Positions 12,439 through 25,107 of a DNA stretch of 64,000 bases are shown here, piece by piece. Position numbers and translations under genes: made by a program. Each line of letters begins with the position of its first letter. Position 1 is the first letter of the stretch. The stretch is from Chimonanthus salicifolius. Its lineage: Eukaryota; Streptophyta; Magnoliopsida; Laurales; Calycanthaceae. Under the pieces are notes generated by a model, which saw nothing but the letters and a program-made list of their open reading frames with translations, did no database searches and was not told the DNA's origin. The stretch spans positions 46,734,631-46,798,630 of the forward strand of contig CM023539.1 of the NCBI GenBank assembly GCA_013350335.1. Direction: 5' to 3'.

Positions 12439-12666
12439 AAATATATACGTAACAATCAGTTTCCTGAGCCCAGGACCCGTTGACTACTCTTAAAAGATAC
12501 AAGCCCTCCATTTCGCCTTGTTCTCCGCACCAAGGAAAGAAGGGAGAGCAGAGTTTCTCCCAATCTGCACAGCAACGAATTCCAGATCACAGCTCCTCGA
12601 ATCTTTGCGCTTTGATAAAGAAAGAAAGGGGATTCTCTTCTTTCCTTCTCTTTCTCTCTCTTGAGG
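12439..12666 (+). promoter_or_regulatory. Probable promoter and first (untranslated) exon of the SUN gene
   Basis: A TATA-like AATATATA at about 12439-12446 is followed by a purine/pyrimidine-mixed, GC-richer stretch that ends in a pyrimidine tract and TTGAG|GTCTCT, a possible donor. A strong acceptor (TTTTTACCTTACTCGACAG) ends at 14749, 22 bases before the SUN start codon. This suggests a leader exon spliced over a roughly 2.1-kb intron (about 12667-14749). The leader exon is inferred; transcript data would settle it. Confidence 0.45.
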
Positions 12667-14771
12667 TCTCTCTACTTTTATTATTTTTCTTCTTCATTGA
12701 TCCAATCTCTTATGTCTATCGTAAACATATGTTCTATGTATTCTCACAGTTTTCTTGACTATTATTTCGCATTTGATCTTTCATAGAAAAGTTTTCATCT
12801 AATCGGAGGGCTATGAAAATGAAAATAGAGGTAGTTAACAATTTCAAGATCATGGTTTTGGCCCTGTTTGGATGTATTGAAATGTGATTCTGTTTATAGT
12901 TTCAAAGATTATAAAAACATTGGGTTTTTTTTTTTTGTTTCGTGTCAGATTAGAAAAGCCGGATGTTTCTTTTGTATTTCTACTTGAGGGATTCTACAGA
13001 AAAAAATGTTTCGATTTGGACATATGTAGAAATTTATATTTCGACTAGAGTTTGAAACACAATGGTAGGTGTTTATTTTTGCAATTACAATATCACAGAG
13101 ACACTAGATAGGCATACAATCCCTTGTAAAAAATGCTAGCATCCGATTATGAGTATCCTAGATAGATGGGGCAATGACTCTGATAATGATGATAGTGATG
13201 ACACTGATATATGTACAGAAATTTCTAAAAATGCCTAAAACAAGAAAGACATTTGCCCTTCTGTCCATTTTCTTCGTTGGCATGCCCACCCTTAATCCCC
13301 TTGAATTGTGAGCATACACCTATTTGGCATTTATCCTGTTAATATCCATTTATGGATTAAAAGAATTCCATTCTTGAAGGTGAAATTCAGGGAACACGAT
13401 ATCAAGGTTACAATGATCAGATCAGGGTAAGCCACCCACAGGCACCATGGATTTCACAGTCTGCTTAAGTAGTAGAAAATGGAAAGAATTCCCTTGGTTG
13501 TTCAATTGCCAAATAGGTTACTCCATGGAAATCAGTACTTCCAATCCGAACAGATACCCATTTTTCGCATGAGATTGGGAGATGACTTCCCTGAGTAGCT
13601 TATTTTTCCTAATTTGGAAACACTCCTGACAATTGAAATGTGTTTTTTCTCATGAGAAATATAAATCTGAAAGTGGCTCATTCATCCTTCTGTTTGTTTA
13701 TAAGCATCTTTTGCTATATTCATTTGGATAAGCTAAATTGGAATTGATTTTCCAAAAGATGTTTATGCATGCATGATGCCTTTTCTACATTCTTCTGGAA
13801 AAGTTAAACAACCATTCCAATGTGAAGGTTAGGTCCAACCATAAGATGGACACAGAGATAGTTTTCGTGAGAAAAGTTGTTGCATCAAATATAAGGAAGT
13901 CCTCTTCTTAGGAGGCTATTCCCTCTCTAACAGAAGTGCCAAACAGCCCCGAGCCGATGTATTTTTATCATCTCAGGTAAGATAAGGTTACATTTATAAC
14001 GAGTTGACTACTGATTTGAGTCAGAAGTTAAGACTTCTATGTGAAATTCCTTCTTATTTTCTAGCTCTCAAGATCAATTCTCCTGTCCTCACAAAATCAA
14101 GTTATGGTAGTTGCAAGAAATATTGAACCAACATTGAAGAGTGAAGATTCAACCCAAATAATTAAAACTATATAGATGAATTTTACATACATCAATGATT
14201 GGTTATTGCTGATATCACTCTATCATCATGTATATCAATAATGGGGTGAGAGGTGAGCTGAAACCAAGGTTCCAGTTATCAACAACTGGTGGTTCTGGGA
14301 AGGACCTGGAGGAGAATATGTTGTTAACATGGGTTTACCAAAAGGGTGCACAAGCTACATGGTTTGGTCCATGCGTGTATTCGTCCCCATCTTTTTGATA
14401 AGTTTAGCCAATTTTGAAATTTAATTGGTTATTATTTAGCATCAGGTGTAATTTTGTTATATTTATTTTTAGAGAGATGTTATACTTACCTTGAAACAAT
14501 ACCTTTTGTACCCTTAAGATCATGTGGCAAATCACAATTACTTGGACTTTCAAGAGTTAGTTAAGATACCAATGAAATGACTTGCCACCTCAGCAATGAG
14601 TACTAAAGGGTATAATTTCTGGCTAAGCTTAGCATTTTCTTTATATTTATTAGAACTATAAATGCAGCAATTTATTTGACTTAGGGTACACCATTGTCTA
14701 TTGATTTATTTATGTGAAACCAATCGATTCTTTTTACCTTACTCGACAGCTCTGGATTAGATTGATGAGCA

Positions 14772-17700
14772 ATGCAAAGATCACGCAGAGCTCTTCTGAA
14801 AAGAAGAGCTTTGGAGAGTGCTGTAGTAGGGAGGAAAAGACTGTATAGATCCTTGTCTCTTATTCTTGCTTTGTGGACACTTGTCTTTTTCCTTAACTTG
14901 TGGATTGGCCATGGCGATGACTATAGAGGTCAGAATGCATGATTCCTTTTAAAGTTGTTATTTGTTTTCCATTCCATATTTCAATTCAATTCAATTCAAT
15001 TCTAGTTTATATTTTTTGCTTTGCACATCCATCTACTTGTCCCCGACTCAGCACAATCCACTTAAGGGCTGGGAATGGGGATGGGGAAGGAATTACAATA
15101 AGAGCTTTTGATCTCACAATAGGACTTTGTTGAATGAATTCATTTTACGTGGACTGATCAGATAAAATTTCGTAAACACCAGATTATTTCTATGTTTTTT
15201 AATTGTAATATATGTTGGATTTAGGTGATACATCACCTATGGCTGGTGAATCAACTTGGTGCGAAGTTCAGTCTAAACCAAATAAAGAACTTGTCTCCAA
15301 AGGTGAATCTACATCTAAAAAGGTGGATTCCAGTGACCATGAACTAGAGACATCCATATCCAGTGGTGAGGCCATGAGTGGTGAATCTTTAGTTGGCAAA
15401 GGAAATGAAATACGAACAAAACCAGCTGCAATAGAACTAGAAGAGATAGACACATCTAGGTTGGAGATACAAGCAGAGAAGGAAATACAAAAGAGTGAAC
15501 GTTTGTCACGTGTTGCACCTCCAGGCCTTGATGAGTTCAAGAGCAAAGCAGTTGATCCAAAAGGGAAATCTGTGACTGGCCAGACTGGCAGTATCATACA
15601 TAGAGTGGAGCCTGGTGGGAGAGAGTACAATTATGCTTCTGCCAGCAAGGGTGCAAAGGTCTTGGCTTTCAATAAGGAAGCAAAAGGCGCTTCCAACATA
15701 TTGGACAAAGACAAGGATAAGTATCTCAGGAGTCCATGTTCAGCAGAAGAGAAATTTGTTGTTATAGAACTTTCAGAAGAAACATTAGTAGATACTATTG
15801 AAATTGCAAACTTCGAGCACTACTCATCCAACTTGAAAGATTTTGAGCTGCTAAGTAGTTTGGTTTATCCAACAGACAACTGGGTCAAACTTGGTAATTT
15901 CACTGCCGAAAATGTAAAGCATGCACAGCGCTTTGCTCTTCAGGAGCCAAAATGGGCAAGATATCTAAAGTTGAATCTGCTGAGCCATTATGGTTCAGAG
16001 TTCTACTGTACACTTAGTGTTGTGGAAATATATGGAGTGGATGCTGTTGAGAGGATGTTGGAGGATTTGATATCAGAACAAAATAGTGAATTTGCATCTG
16101 AGGAAATCACCTCTGAGCAGATATCCATTCCCAATCAACAAGAGCACACTGATGGGAATGATCTCTATCCAGAGCTTTTTCCTGAAATTGAAAATGAGTC
16201 CAGGCAAGAAAACCTAAGTGGTAAACAAGATGTTACAAAGAGTAGTTTGGTTGATTCTGTGAAAGAAACAAGGCCTCAACCAGTTGGAAGGATGCCGGGT
16301 GACACTGTTCTTAAGATACTAATGCAGAAAATTCGATCACTGGATTTGAATTTTTCTGTTTTGGAACGATACTTGGCAGAATTGAACTCTAGATATGGCA
16401 ATATTTTCAAGGACTTAGATGAAGAGATCACTGAAAAGAACTTATTTTTGAAGAAGCTCAGAGTAGAGATTAAGAACTTGGCTGACAGCAAAGATGTCTT
16501 GGTATGTAAATTTCTCAGTCTGTAGTTCTATATTATTTTGGCAATTTGATTTAATCAAAGCCATTGCTGTATCTGCATCAACTCACTTTGTCTTTGTTTA
16601 GGTAAAAGATGTTGGAGAGCTCATCTCATGGAAAGCTTTGATTTCTTTGCAATTGGATAAACTAAAAAAAGATAATGCTCTTCTCAGGTAAGATTCACTC
16701 ACGTTGACCTTCTTGCTGTCATGTTTATTTTTATTTTATATTTTATCAGCCTTAGTTTGATTCATCATAATAAAATAATCTTTCAAAAAAAATAATCTTT
16801 TTTTTTTTTTTTTGAGAGATTTTTTCTTATGATTAGGTAGTGATTATAGTTGGAAAACAAAATGGACTACATAATAAGAGATCAGTACTGCTTAAGACTA
16901 TACCAAAAAGAGAAGTGCCTATGACTCAAGAAAATGACTATAGTAGGTTAAAAATTTCTAACTGAATACAGTATTTCTTTTTAAGAAGAGAAGAGAGGAG
17001 ATTGGGTGGGGGGTGGGGGGGTGGGTTAGGATAATCTCTCAAAATGACTTCTTGATTTGTTTTAATCCTTCTCCTAATTGAATCCATAAGATATACATAT
17101 CTTTTATTGTGTTTATCCTTGATCTACAAATTTTATTAGATTGAATTGGATTAGGAGTTCTAATCTCGTTGAAAACGTGGTAGACCTGATGGCCGGATTT
17201 GTTTCTAGGTTGATTTGAATTTTCTATATTCAGATCCCTATTGTGAGGAGAAAAGCATTGAAGCCTTGCCATCTCTTTTCTAAAATCTGTGCATCAGATT
17301 TTTCATTCTAAGCTTTTCCTCTTACTCAAGGGACACATTTTGTTGGATACTTATGCACTACTACAAAATAGGAGCATCAAATGGTACATAAAAGCAAAAA
17401 CTGATTCTTTGAATATGATACATCTTTCAGATTCTTCACAAATTCCTCGTGGATTCTTAGCACTTTCTAGAATGGTGACAAAACTAATGTCATATCTTTT
17501 CCTCTTTTGAACCTAAACTAAAATATTGGGAAATTATATTAAATCTGTATTTTCTTTTTGATTGGTTATTTTTTACATTTGAAAACAAACATATTTAAAT
17601 TCCACTGGTAATATTCTGCAGATCAGAAGTTGAAAAGATTGAGCAGAATCAATTTGATATGGAGAATAGGGGCCTTGCAGTGATTTTTGTTAGTTTTGTT

Positions 17701-17853
17701 TTTGGTTGTTTAGCCGCTGTGAAGTTATTTGTAGATACTCTAGTTAGTGTGTGTAGAACAAAGAGATGTGAGAATTTTGGTAAGACAAGCACTGTTGCAT
17801 GGCCACTTATGCTGTTGAGTAGTACTGTTGTGATTTTCATCCTCTTGATATAA
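14772..17853 (+). CDS. Mid-SUN domain protein (SUN3/SUN4/SUN5 type)
   Basis: Coding exons 14772-14928, 15225-16501, 16602-16687 and 17622-17853 join in frame (1752 nt, 583 aa) with GT-AG borders. The N-terminus [15 protein letters not shown] and a membrane segment at about 27-45 are the signature of plant mid-SUN proteins. An acidic, Ser-rich linker leads to the SUN domain at about 177-326 ([20 protein letters not shown] to [11 protein letters not shown]). A coiled coil covers about 411-523, then two further membrane segments at about 524-543 and 565-583 end the protein. This one-plus-two arrangement with a central SUN domain is the known mid-SUN topology; those proteins sit in the ER and nuclear envelope and act in nuclear shape and early development. 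Exon 1 would be missed by ORF length alone. Which Arabidopsis member is orthologous cannot be decided here. Confidence 0.95.
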
Positions 17854-19930
17854 AATCATTCGTGTCTTTAACATATTATAATTGAAATAGGATCATTTTT
17901 CCGGCAAGTGGTTAAGGTGCATCTGTGCTTGAGAGGTGTAATATACATTGCATTTGTTATAATGATATTAAATTACAAATTATTACTTTTGAATGGTTAC
18001 TGGATTAATCGAAAAAGAGGTACCAAATGTGCATATACAGAAGGGAAAAAGAAATAATACAAAGACACTGACTGCCCACAATTCCAATACACTCACGAGC
18101 AACAAAGTAGGAAAGAACACTTAAAGAACTTATGCTGTGGCAACACATTCTTTTCAGACTCGCAAAATGTCATTCATAGAGATATTCCTGAATATTAAAT
18201 TACAAATTATGAATGGTATTATTGGTTGATACTTTAAAGGGAATTTCTTGTGAACATTCAAAAGTATCGCATCAATATATACTCTTAGTTAATTGGTTCT
18301 ATATTATAAGCGATGTATAGAAAAAGTTTTTTATGTTAAAATGTGTAGAGGCCACTGCATCCTTTTATGAATATATTATGACAGGTTAGGTCGTATTAGA
18401 ATTTGAACTACCTTACCGTGTAATTTTTCAGATTTCAGCCTAACATGTTGGCTTCATGAGTTGAAAGCTGGAGACAGATGACTATTAGCTAGACCATGGG
18501 GATTAAAAAAGTGGTTTGGCAATATGAATCATTAAATACAAAATTTTTTATTTTTTAATAAAAATACTGAAAATATGAGAAAAATAGAAAAAATGGAAAA
18601 TCTAGGTGAGCATATTTTTGTTAAAAATAATGATTATTTTTATGGAATATTAGATTTTTGAAAGTTAAATTTTGATACGAATAAAGTATGTCTTAAAATT
18701 TTGAAAAATGTCTAATTTTTTTAGAAATATCAAATTAATATGAAGAAAGATCTAATATGAAGTTCATGTTCTGAAATCTTAACTATCCTCTATTAGCATG
18801 TATCTTCTATTATAATTCATAAATAAATAGTTTTCAATTTTATAAAATGCTGAAATATTAAAAAAATTCACACAAACGTTCTAAAAACTATATCAATCAT
18901 ATTAAGGATTTTTCATTTAAATTTAGAAATATTTGGATATTACTGTTATTCATTTTTTTTTTTGAAAATAATGATTATTTTTTAGAAAACTTGACTTTTA
19001 TTAAATTTTCAAAAAATCTTCAAGAATCACATGGTCACTTTACAAACTATGTCAATCATATTAACACATGTCTATTGTATTTCATAAACATTGAATATTA
19101 TTTTCACAAAAAATTCTAATTTCAATTTATCTTAGAGCTGACATTAAAAAAATCATAAAAATAACTTAAAATGGTTAAATTATAAGAGAAAAATATTTGG
19201 AAGTGACAAATACTTGAAGAACTTGTTTTAAATCTCATTAAAATCACATCAAATGTAATATTCAACTTGAAAAATGGTCTAAATAGTTTTTTTATTTTAA
19301 AAATATGTATTGAACGATTTACTTTAGATTCTGAAGCTATTTCTCATTTCTTTTAATTTCGGTTTGGATGGCCCCCTTGGTCTTCCTTACATTTTTGTAG
19401 TTCTTTTTAGAATTAACGAAGTTACCTTTCAAAAATAAAATATATTGAACAATATTGATTACTTTATTGGCATGCATTGTTGATACTACGATGCACAGCT
19501 GATGCAATACGTATTTATTTGGTAGCCTAAAATCTAAGTACATATCGGTCGTATTACGATTGCCAAACCATGAGGGGAGGTTAATTTCTCTCAAATTGTC
19601 AAGATATTTATTTATACAAATAAAAGAGCTGATATTGGCTACAGATTCTTCTGCAGTCTATGGGACCTAGTTTTTGGATTATAGGCCTAATCTTTTCTAT
19701 CGCAAGGTATGTCATTTTCTATACTTCTCAAAATAACTTTATTATAGGTCTTTTTCCTCTACATTAGATTGGTTTCCTAGTTTTATTTTTCAAATATTCA
19801 GCTGGTGAAAGTTCTTATTCTATAGAAGCATAAGAAGAAACTGCGTATGGAAGGGGTGGAAATATTGAAAGGAATTCCCTTTCTTATTTTACTCTTGCAT
19901 TCTTTTCCTGCGATTTTCGTGGTTTAAACA
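17854..19930. other. SUN gene 3' flank and AT-rich intergenic DNA
   Basis: Very AT-rich. No perfect AATAAA stands close after the SUN stop, so the cleavage site is unclear. Between 18530 and 19310 phrases such as AAAATAATGATTATTTTT recur with drift, resembling an old degenerate repeat, but no period could be fixed. No gene seen. Confidence 0.45.
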
Positions 19931-21490
19931 TTGGAAAATAATAACTGCCGTTAAAAATGTATTTGTAACGTGAGATTACTGTTTCTTGTGTTTTGATGTA
20001 TGTTTATTGAAAATTTAACAGTAAAAAAGGCAGAGCAGATAAATAGCCGTTTTTAATGAAAATCACAGTAAACATAAATTTACCGCCGTTGTCAGTGGTG
20101 AGTCAATACAGGGCTAGTAAGTTTAGAACATTTTGTACTTGTACTAAGTCACCAATTTCTTGTTCTCTCTCAGAAAGATTGATAGAAAGAGAGAGGAGAG
20201 AGACTGAAATGTCTAAGAGCAGCTCCCGTGCCATTCTCATTAAACCTTCTGATTTAAAAAAAAAAAAACAAAACTAAAGAATGCTTCCATCTCAACCTAC
20301 ACTCGAGTTTCTATTTTAAAAAAACGTTGTCATTGAAACAAAGGGAACGGGAAATCCTTTTAGTAGCTCTCTTTGATATTTTTATTTTTTTCAAAAAAAT
20401 TGAAACAAATTACAGTATGAGCTTTATTTCTATTTAATTGTATTATTGTTATTTAATAGGCACTTAGATATCCAAATGTGATTTTGAAGTTACAAAATTG
20501 AGAATTTCAAATATTAAAAAAAATATATAGAAAAAATCTCCAAAAAATCACCAATATAAGGAATCCCACCAACTCATCTATTCACAAAATCAATTACATT
20601 TTAGGAAGTTTCACCCTCATTTACTCAGAAATTTTCGATAACTGATGGCAAATATTCACCCAATTTTTTTAAAAAAGAAAGCAGTAAAAAAGTGTTACTG
20701 GCTTTCTAATTTAATGCATCAAAAAATAATTTAAAGAATTTTGATATATTTAAGTTGATGACTAGTAATGAACTTATTTGAATAGACTGATTTTTGGGAT
20801 ACAATTAAGTTTGATTGAACCGTAGTTTTCTTTTTGGGATCTTTTTTATATTTTTTTTAAATATTTAAATTTTTTGATTTCGTAACTTCAAAATCATATT
20901 TGGATATCTAAATGTTCATTAAACAGTAATACAATTATATAAAAATGAAGCCCATAATATTCTTGATTTTCTGTAATTTTTTTACTTATTTTTAGAAAAA
21001 ATAAAAATATCAATAGAGCTACTAAAAAGATTTCTCGTTCTCTTTCTTTTAATAATAAAGTTTTTTTAAAGAGAAACTCGAGATTAGAGTTGAGAAGGAA
21101 GCATTCTTTAATTTTGTTTTTTTATTTAAGTTAGAAGTTTTAATAAGAATGGTGCCATAGCTGCTATTGGACCTTTTAGTCTCTCTTTCTCTCCTCTCTT
21201 CTTGTTTATGTCTCTAAGATAGAGAACGAGAAACTAGTGAGTCTAATACAAGTACAAAACGTTCCAAGCGTACTAACTTTATCTTGACACCTAAGCACTG
21301 TGACAAATATCAACGGTAAATTGATATTTACCGCAATTTTAACAGGAAATAGCGTATTCGCATTAAAGAATGACTATTTATGGACTCTGCGGATTTGACT
21401 CTTAAATTCTCAATAAAAACACTGTTAAAAACACAAAGAACAATAATATCACATTAAAAATGCATTTTAACAACAGTTATTATTTTCCAA
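19931..21490. mobile_element. Long foldback element with arms of about 0.6 kb
   Basis: The left arm (19931 to about 20550) reappears as a diverged reverse complement in the right arm (about 20838 to 21490). Matching landmarks include the ends TTGGAAAATAATAACTG, the internal phrases AACGTTTTGTACTTGTA, AAAGAATGCTTCC, CTCGAGTTTC and TTTTAGTAGCTCT, and TTAGATATCCAAAT near the centre. A spacer of about 290 bp separates the arms. No transposase frame is present and no clean target duplication was found. A Mutator-like foldback element is plausible. Transcription through it would yield a long double-stranded RNA. Confidence 0.8.
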
Positions 21491-22267
21491 ATTTTGAGAA
21501 ACATGATAGTGCTTTTTCATCTTATGGTCTGCTTTCTTCACTCTTTGGTACATAAGAGTAATTCTACACTCATTAGCTTGTAACTCAAGTTTTTCTGGGT
21601 GTAACAAATTTAAAGGAAATTTCAATTTTACCTTTATTCTGACCTTATTTCTTTTTTAGAAGTAAGAGCAAAATTAAAATTTCTTTTAAATTTAGTGTTG
21701 GATCTTCTACTCCACAAGTTTTTTCCTGAAATATCGTCATAAGCTCTTTTTCCGAACTATCGTCTCTCTCCCTCTCTATCTCTGGCATCACTGCATAATC
21801 GACATAGGTCATTTTAGATTGTGAAAGTTTTTCTTGCCCTTCTCTACCCAAAACATTCTTTCATTCGTTCATCTTATATCGCCTTCTTTTTTTTTCCTTT
21901 TTCACACAGGCCTCATAAAATTTATTTGTATAACTAAGGGAAGTGAATACTGTTCCAAGCATTGTAACAGATTTTGGTGTAAATGGCCGATGGCTTCACT
22001 TGGTTCCATATGGATAAATGTATTTGAAAGGCTTTGATATGTAGATGATGCTTATAAAATTTATCTTGATTGGATAAGTGAAATTATATTTTTTGAAGAC
22101 TTCAAAACTTTTATGTTATCTAATTGTTGAAATTCATTAGGTTAGATTGAATCTAATTGATGTTAAATTGTGCATGGTTACAATTTACAGGGTAAATGGG
22201 TGTGAGAGAGAATGGATCTATTGGATTCACTTTGGATCCCACAAATTAAACTCATCCAAACTATTAA

Positions 22268-22996
22268 GGATGTAAATGGGTATTCGAAAATCCAAAACAT
22301 TCGACATGAAATAAACGTGTTTTGATCCAAATGTAATATCTGTTTAGAATTTTAGATCCCAACCCGAATCAAAATTTAAGATTCGTTTGTGTTAGGATGT
22401 GGATATGGATTTAACCATATCTGAATTCGATAACCTTCTAACTTAAATGGTAAGTGATGTGAATAACATATTTACTACTAATATACGTGTTATATATTAA
22501 ATTATATGAAGAAAAAAAACCTTAAAATTTATCTTCATATCTCCTTACCATATTACTCAACAAATTTGGAATTAGGAGATAGTATTACTAGTAAGATTTA
22601 GATTTCACCATTTGATTAGTAGGTTTTTATTATCTATTTTTATATTTTTGAGCTTCTTTTTGCAATTTTTTTTTCTTTCTTTTTAGGCATTAAAGTAGTC
22701 TTTTGATATTTTCTTCTAATTTTCATTACTTATATGTTTTTATGGGATTTGTACTCTTTGTTTGATATTTGAACTTGAACTTTTTATTAATTTCAGTTTT
22801 CTTTTAATGCCAATATTTTTAATTTTGAGGATATTCAAATCTGGATCTAAATCTGAATATATGAAGCGGATATGGATATGGATTTTACATCTAAAAATCT
22901 GACATGATCTGATTCTAAATTCAAATCGAACAATATTAAGTGAATGCGAATGCAGATATTACCGATATCTTGACCCAAATCTAACCCATTTACCTC
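22268..22996. mobile_element. Non-autonomous hAT-like element, 729 bp
   Basis: Ends GGATGTAAATGGGT and, inverted, GAGGTAAATGGGT form short terminal repeats. The 8-base flanks ACTATTAA (22260-22267) and ACTATTTA (22997-23004) differ at one position, which is the hAT pattern. The interior contains the drifting GGATATGGAT phrases common in plant elements of this kind and no coding frame. Confidence 0.6.
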
Positions 22997-23277
22997 ACTA
23001 TTTAACGAAATATAGATGGTTAGGTAATTATCAGTATATAAAAGCAAAATTTTAATTTTTAAAGCACGCATTCATATATCTTAATAACTTATAATTCCAA
23101 TTTGAAATTTGAATAGAAATGTGGCATAAAATAACAGTACAATACAAAAAGAAAATTGAAGATGTGCACATGGGCAGGTGGAGGAGTTCGAGTGAAGGTG
23201 ACAGAAGCGGGAGCTGCAGTGTGAGGGTGTAGTTGATTGTGAGAGAGGAGGGATCGCTGAGTCGGATGCACATTTTA

Positions 23278-23530
23278 GAATATATTAGAATTAATATTAG
23301 ATTAGGATTTTCAGTTTGTGTTAATCTCTGATTAAGAAATGTGTTTAGTTGAAGATTAGATTAAAATTAGAGAGAAAGAGCCTTAGGATCCGCTAGAGAC
23401 TATAATATATATTTATAGCCTTTAGCCGAACCTAAGGCTGTTCCGTTCCAACTTAAATCTAATATTAAATTAAACACATCTCTAAATCACAAATTAACAA
23501 AAAACTGAGAATCCTAATTCTAATATATTC
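23278..23530. mobile_element. TA-flanked MITE, 253 bp foldback
   Basis: Both ends read GAATATATTAGAATTA inward and are directly flanked by TA, the Tc1/mariner-type target. Arms pair over roughly 80-100 bp (CAGTTT..TGTTAAT.., ATGTGTTTA). The centre holds a further inverted pair, GCCTTAGGATC/GAACCTAAGGC. No coding capacity. Confidence 0.65.
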
Positions 23531-25107
23531 TAACACGACATGCATTGGAAGTGGTAGTTGGAGATGTTGATGAGGCCATCACAGCATGGCTGGGCCGGAG
23601 AAGAGACGGCTCCTAACACGAAGGGCTGTGGTCGGGGCTAGCTTCAGCAGCAGCACTGGGCCACAATCCTCGAGATGAGGAAGTGGCACAGCCAAAACCA
23701 TTCATTAGCAGCAGCGTCACTACAAGACAAGTACATGCCATGGTTGTTGCCCAAGTTGGAGGAGGAGGCGATTGCTCTTCTTATCTATTGCTGCCATTGG
23801 GATTCATATAGCTATGAATGGAAAATGGATTTATAGTGTGGGGAGTGGAGAAGAGAAGGCAATAACATGCAGGCAACCTGCCTCTTTGTGCGTGTTGCAG
23901 TTTTAAAAACTGAATCACAATAATGAAATGAAATGAGAAACAGAAAATGGTTCAATAGGCATGAAGGCTAAATATTGGAACAGTGTGACTGACAGTTCCT
24001 GTGATGCAAGGACATTATTACAATAAATATCACAAGTTAATCATCATCATTTAAATCATTTATGACAAGTTAACTTTGAACTCACACCTTTCTATAACAA
24101 TAAAAATGTAGGTGTCCCGAGAAATCTGCTGTCTCGAAAAACTTCAAAAACATAAATGAGGGTACAATAGGAAAAAAATCTTACACCCATGTAAGATTTA
24201 AACATTTAGTCGTGTGAGGATCATTTCCCATAATATAGAAATTAAATAACATTCGAGTACAGATCTCTTGGATCTTGATAAAAATTTGTACTTCACGGGA
24301 TAATAGAATGCTGGAAGCTTGAGGGATCCTTTTAAGCCCAGCTCCTTCGTCCCACTACACCAGCCCTAGTCCCCCCCTCATTGGCTAGTTAGTACTCAAT
24401 TTCCTCATTTATTCTCTCCTCTCTCATCATCTCCTAGTCCGTTCTTCATCGTTTCATAGACTAAGATCTAGTATAACCGGATCATGTATGTAACCCACGG
24501 TTAAAACATTAACACCCTTAATTGTGGGAATTAAGGCAGATATCTATTCGATAGGGGCTTTGATCGAGGAGAAAATCAAAGTGTGGCGATCCACAAGCTA
24601 ACAGAATAGGAAATGGTTCCAAATCTCCCCACCATAAAAAAAAAAAAAACACCACCCCAGCAAATGTGGGAAAGTTCCATCTACACCCTTGGCCCGACTC
24701 CTCCCTTTCTCCATAGATGAGGAACCATTGAACGCAAATAGTGCTTGTGGATGTTAATTTTACAAATCTGAAAGCCAAACCAAACAAATCTCAATTTCAT
24801 TCAAGCAATCCTCCATGCAATATCAAATATTATAACAGCCTTATTTGGCACTAATAACTCACATCAGCTCCAGCATACACGATGAGAACAAAACAACTCG
24901 GTACAACAAGGCAAGAAAACATGGCCTGATGAGAATGCTTTCCCGGTTAAAATCTTAGAAGTTCCGACTTTGCCAAGAAAACAACTCATTTTTTGATGAA
25001 ATAAAAATTGTGAATGCCTGAAAATTGTGCCATCATGAAATACCCTGGATATTATAATTGCCCCAACCTTCTAACATCTGAATGTTACAAATAAAAAACA
25101 GCAAAGC
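23531..25107. other. Intergenic DNA and probable ROMO1 3' region
   Basis: The stretch 23531-23840 is unusually GC-rich and, with 23130-23260 on the other side of the MITE, may be one older block split by it; no open frame survives. From 24240 to 24800 nothing recognisable was found. The last few hundred bases before 25108 are likely ROMO1 3' UTR (minus strand), with no unambiguous poly(A) signal. Confidence 0.35.

Noticed and set aside
12850..12900. GGCCCTGTTTGGATG, typical of a PIF/hAT MITE end
   Set aside because: No matching inverted end or target duplication was found nearby. A similar single end near 28617 was rejected for the same reason.
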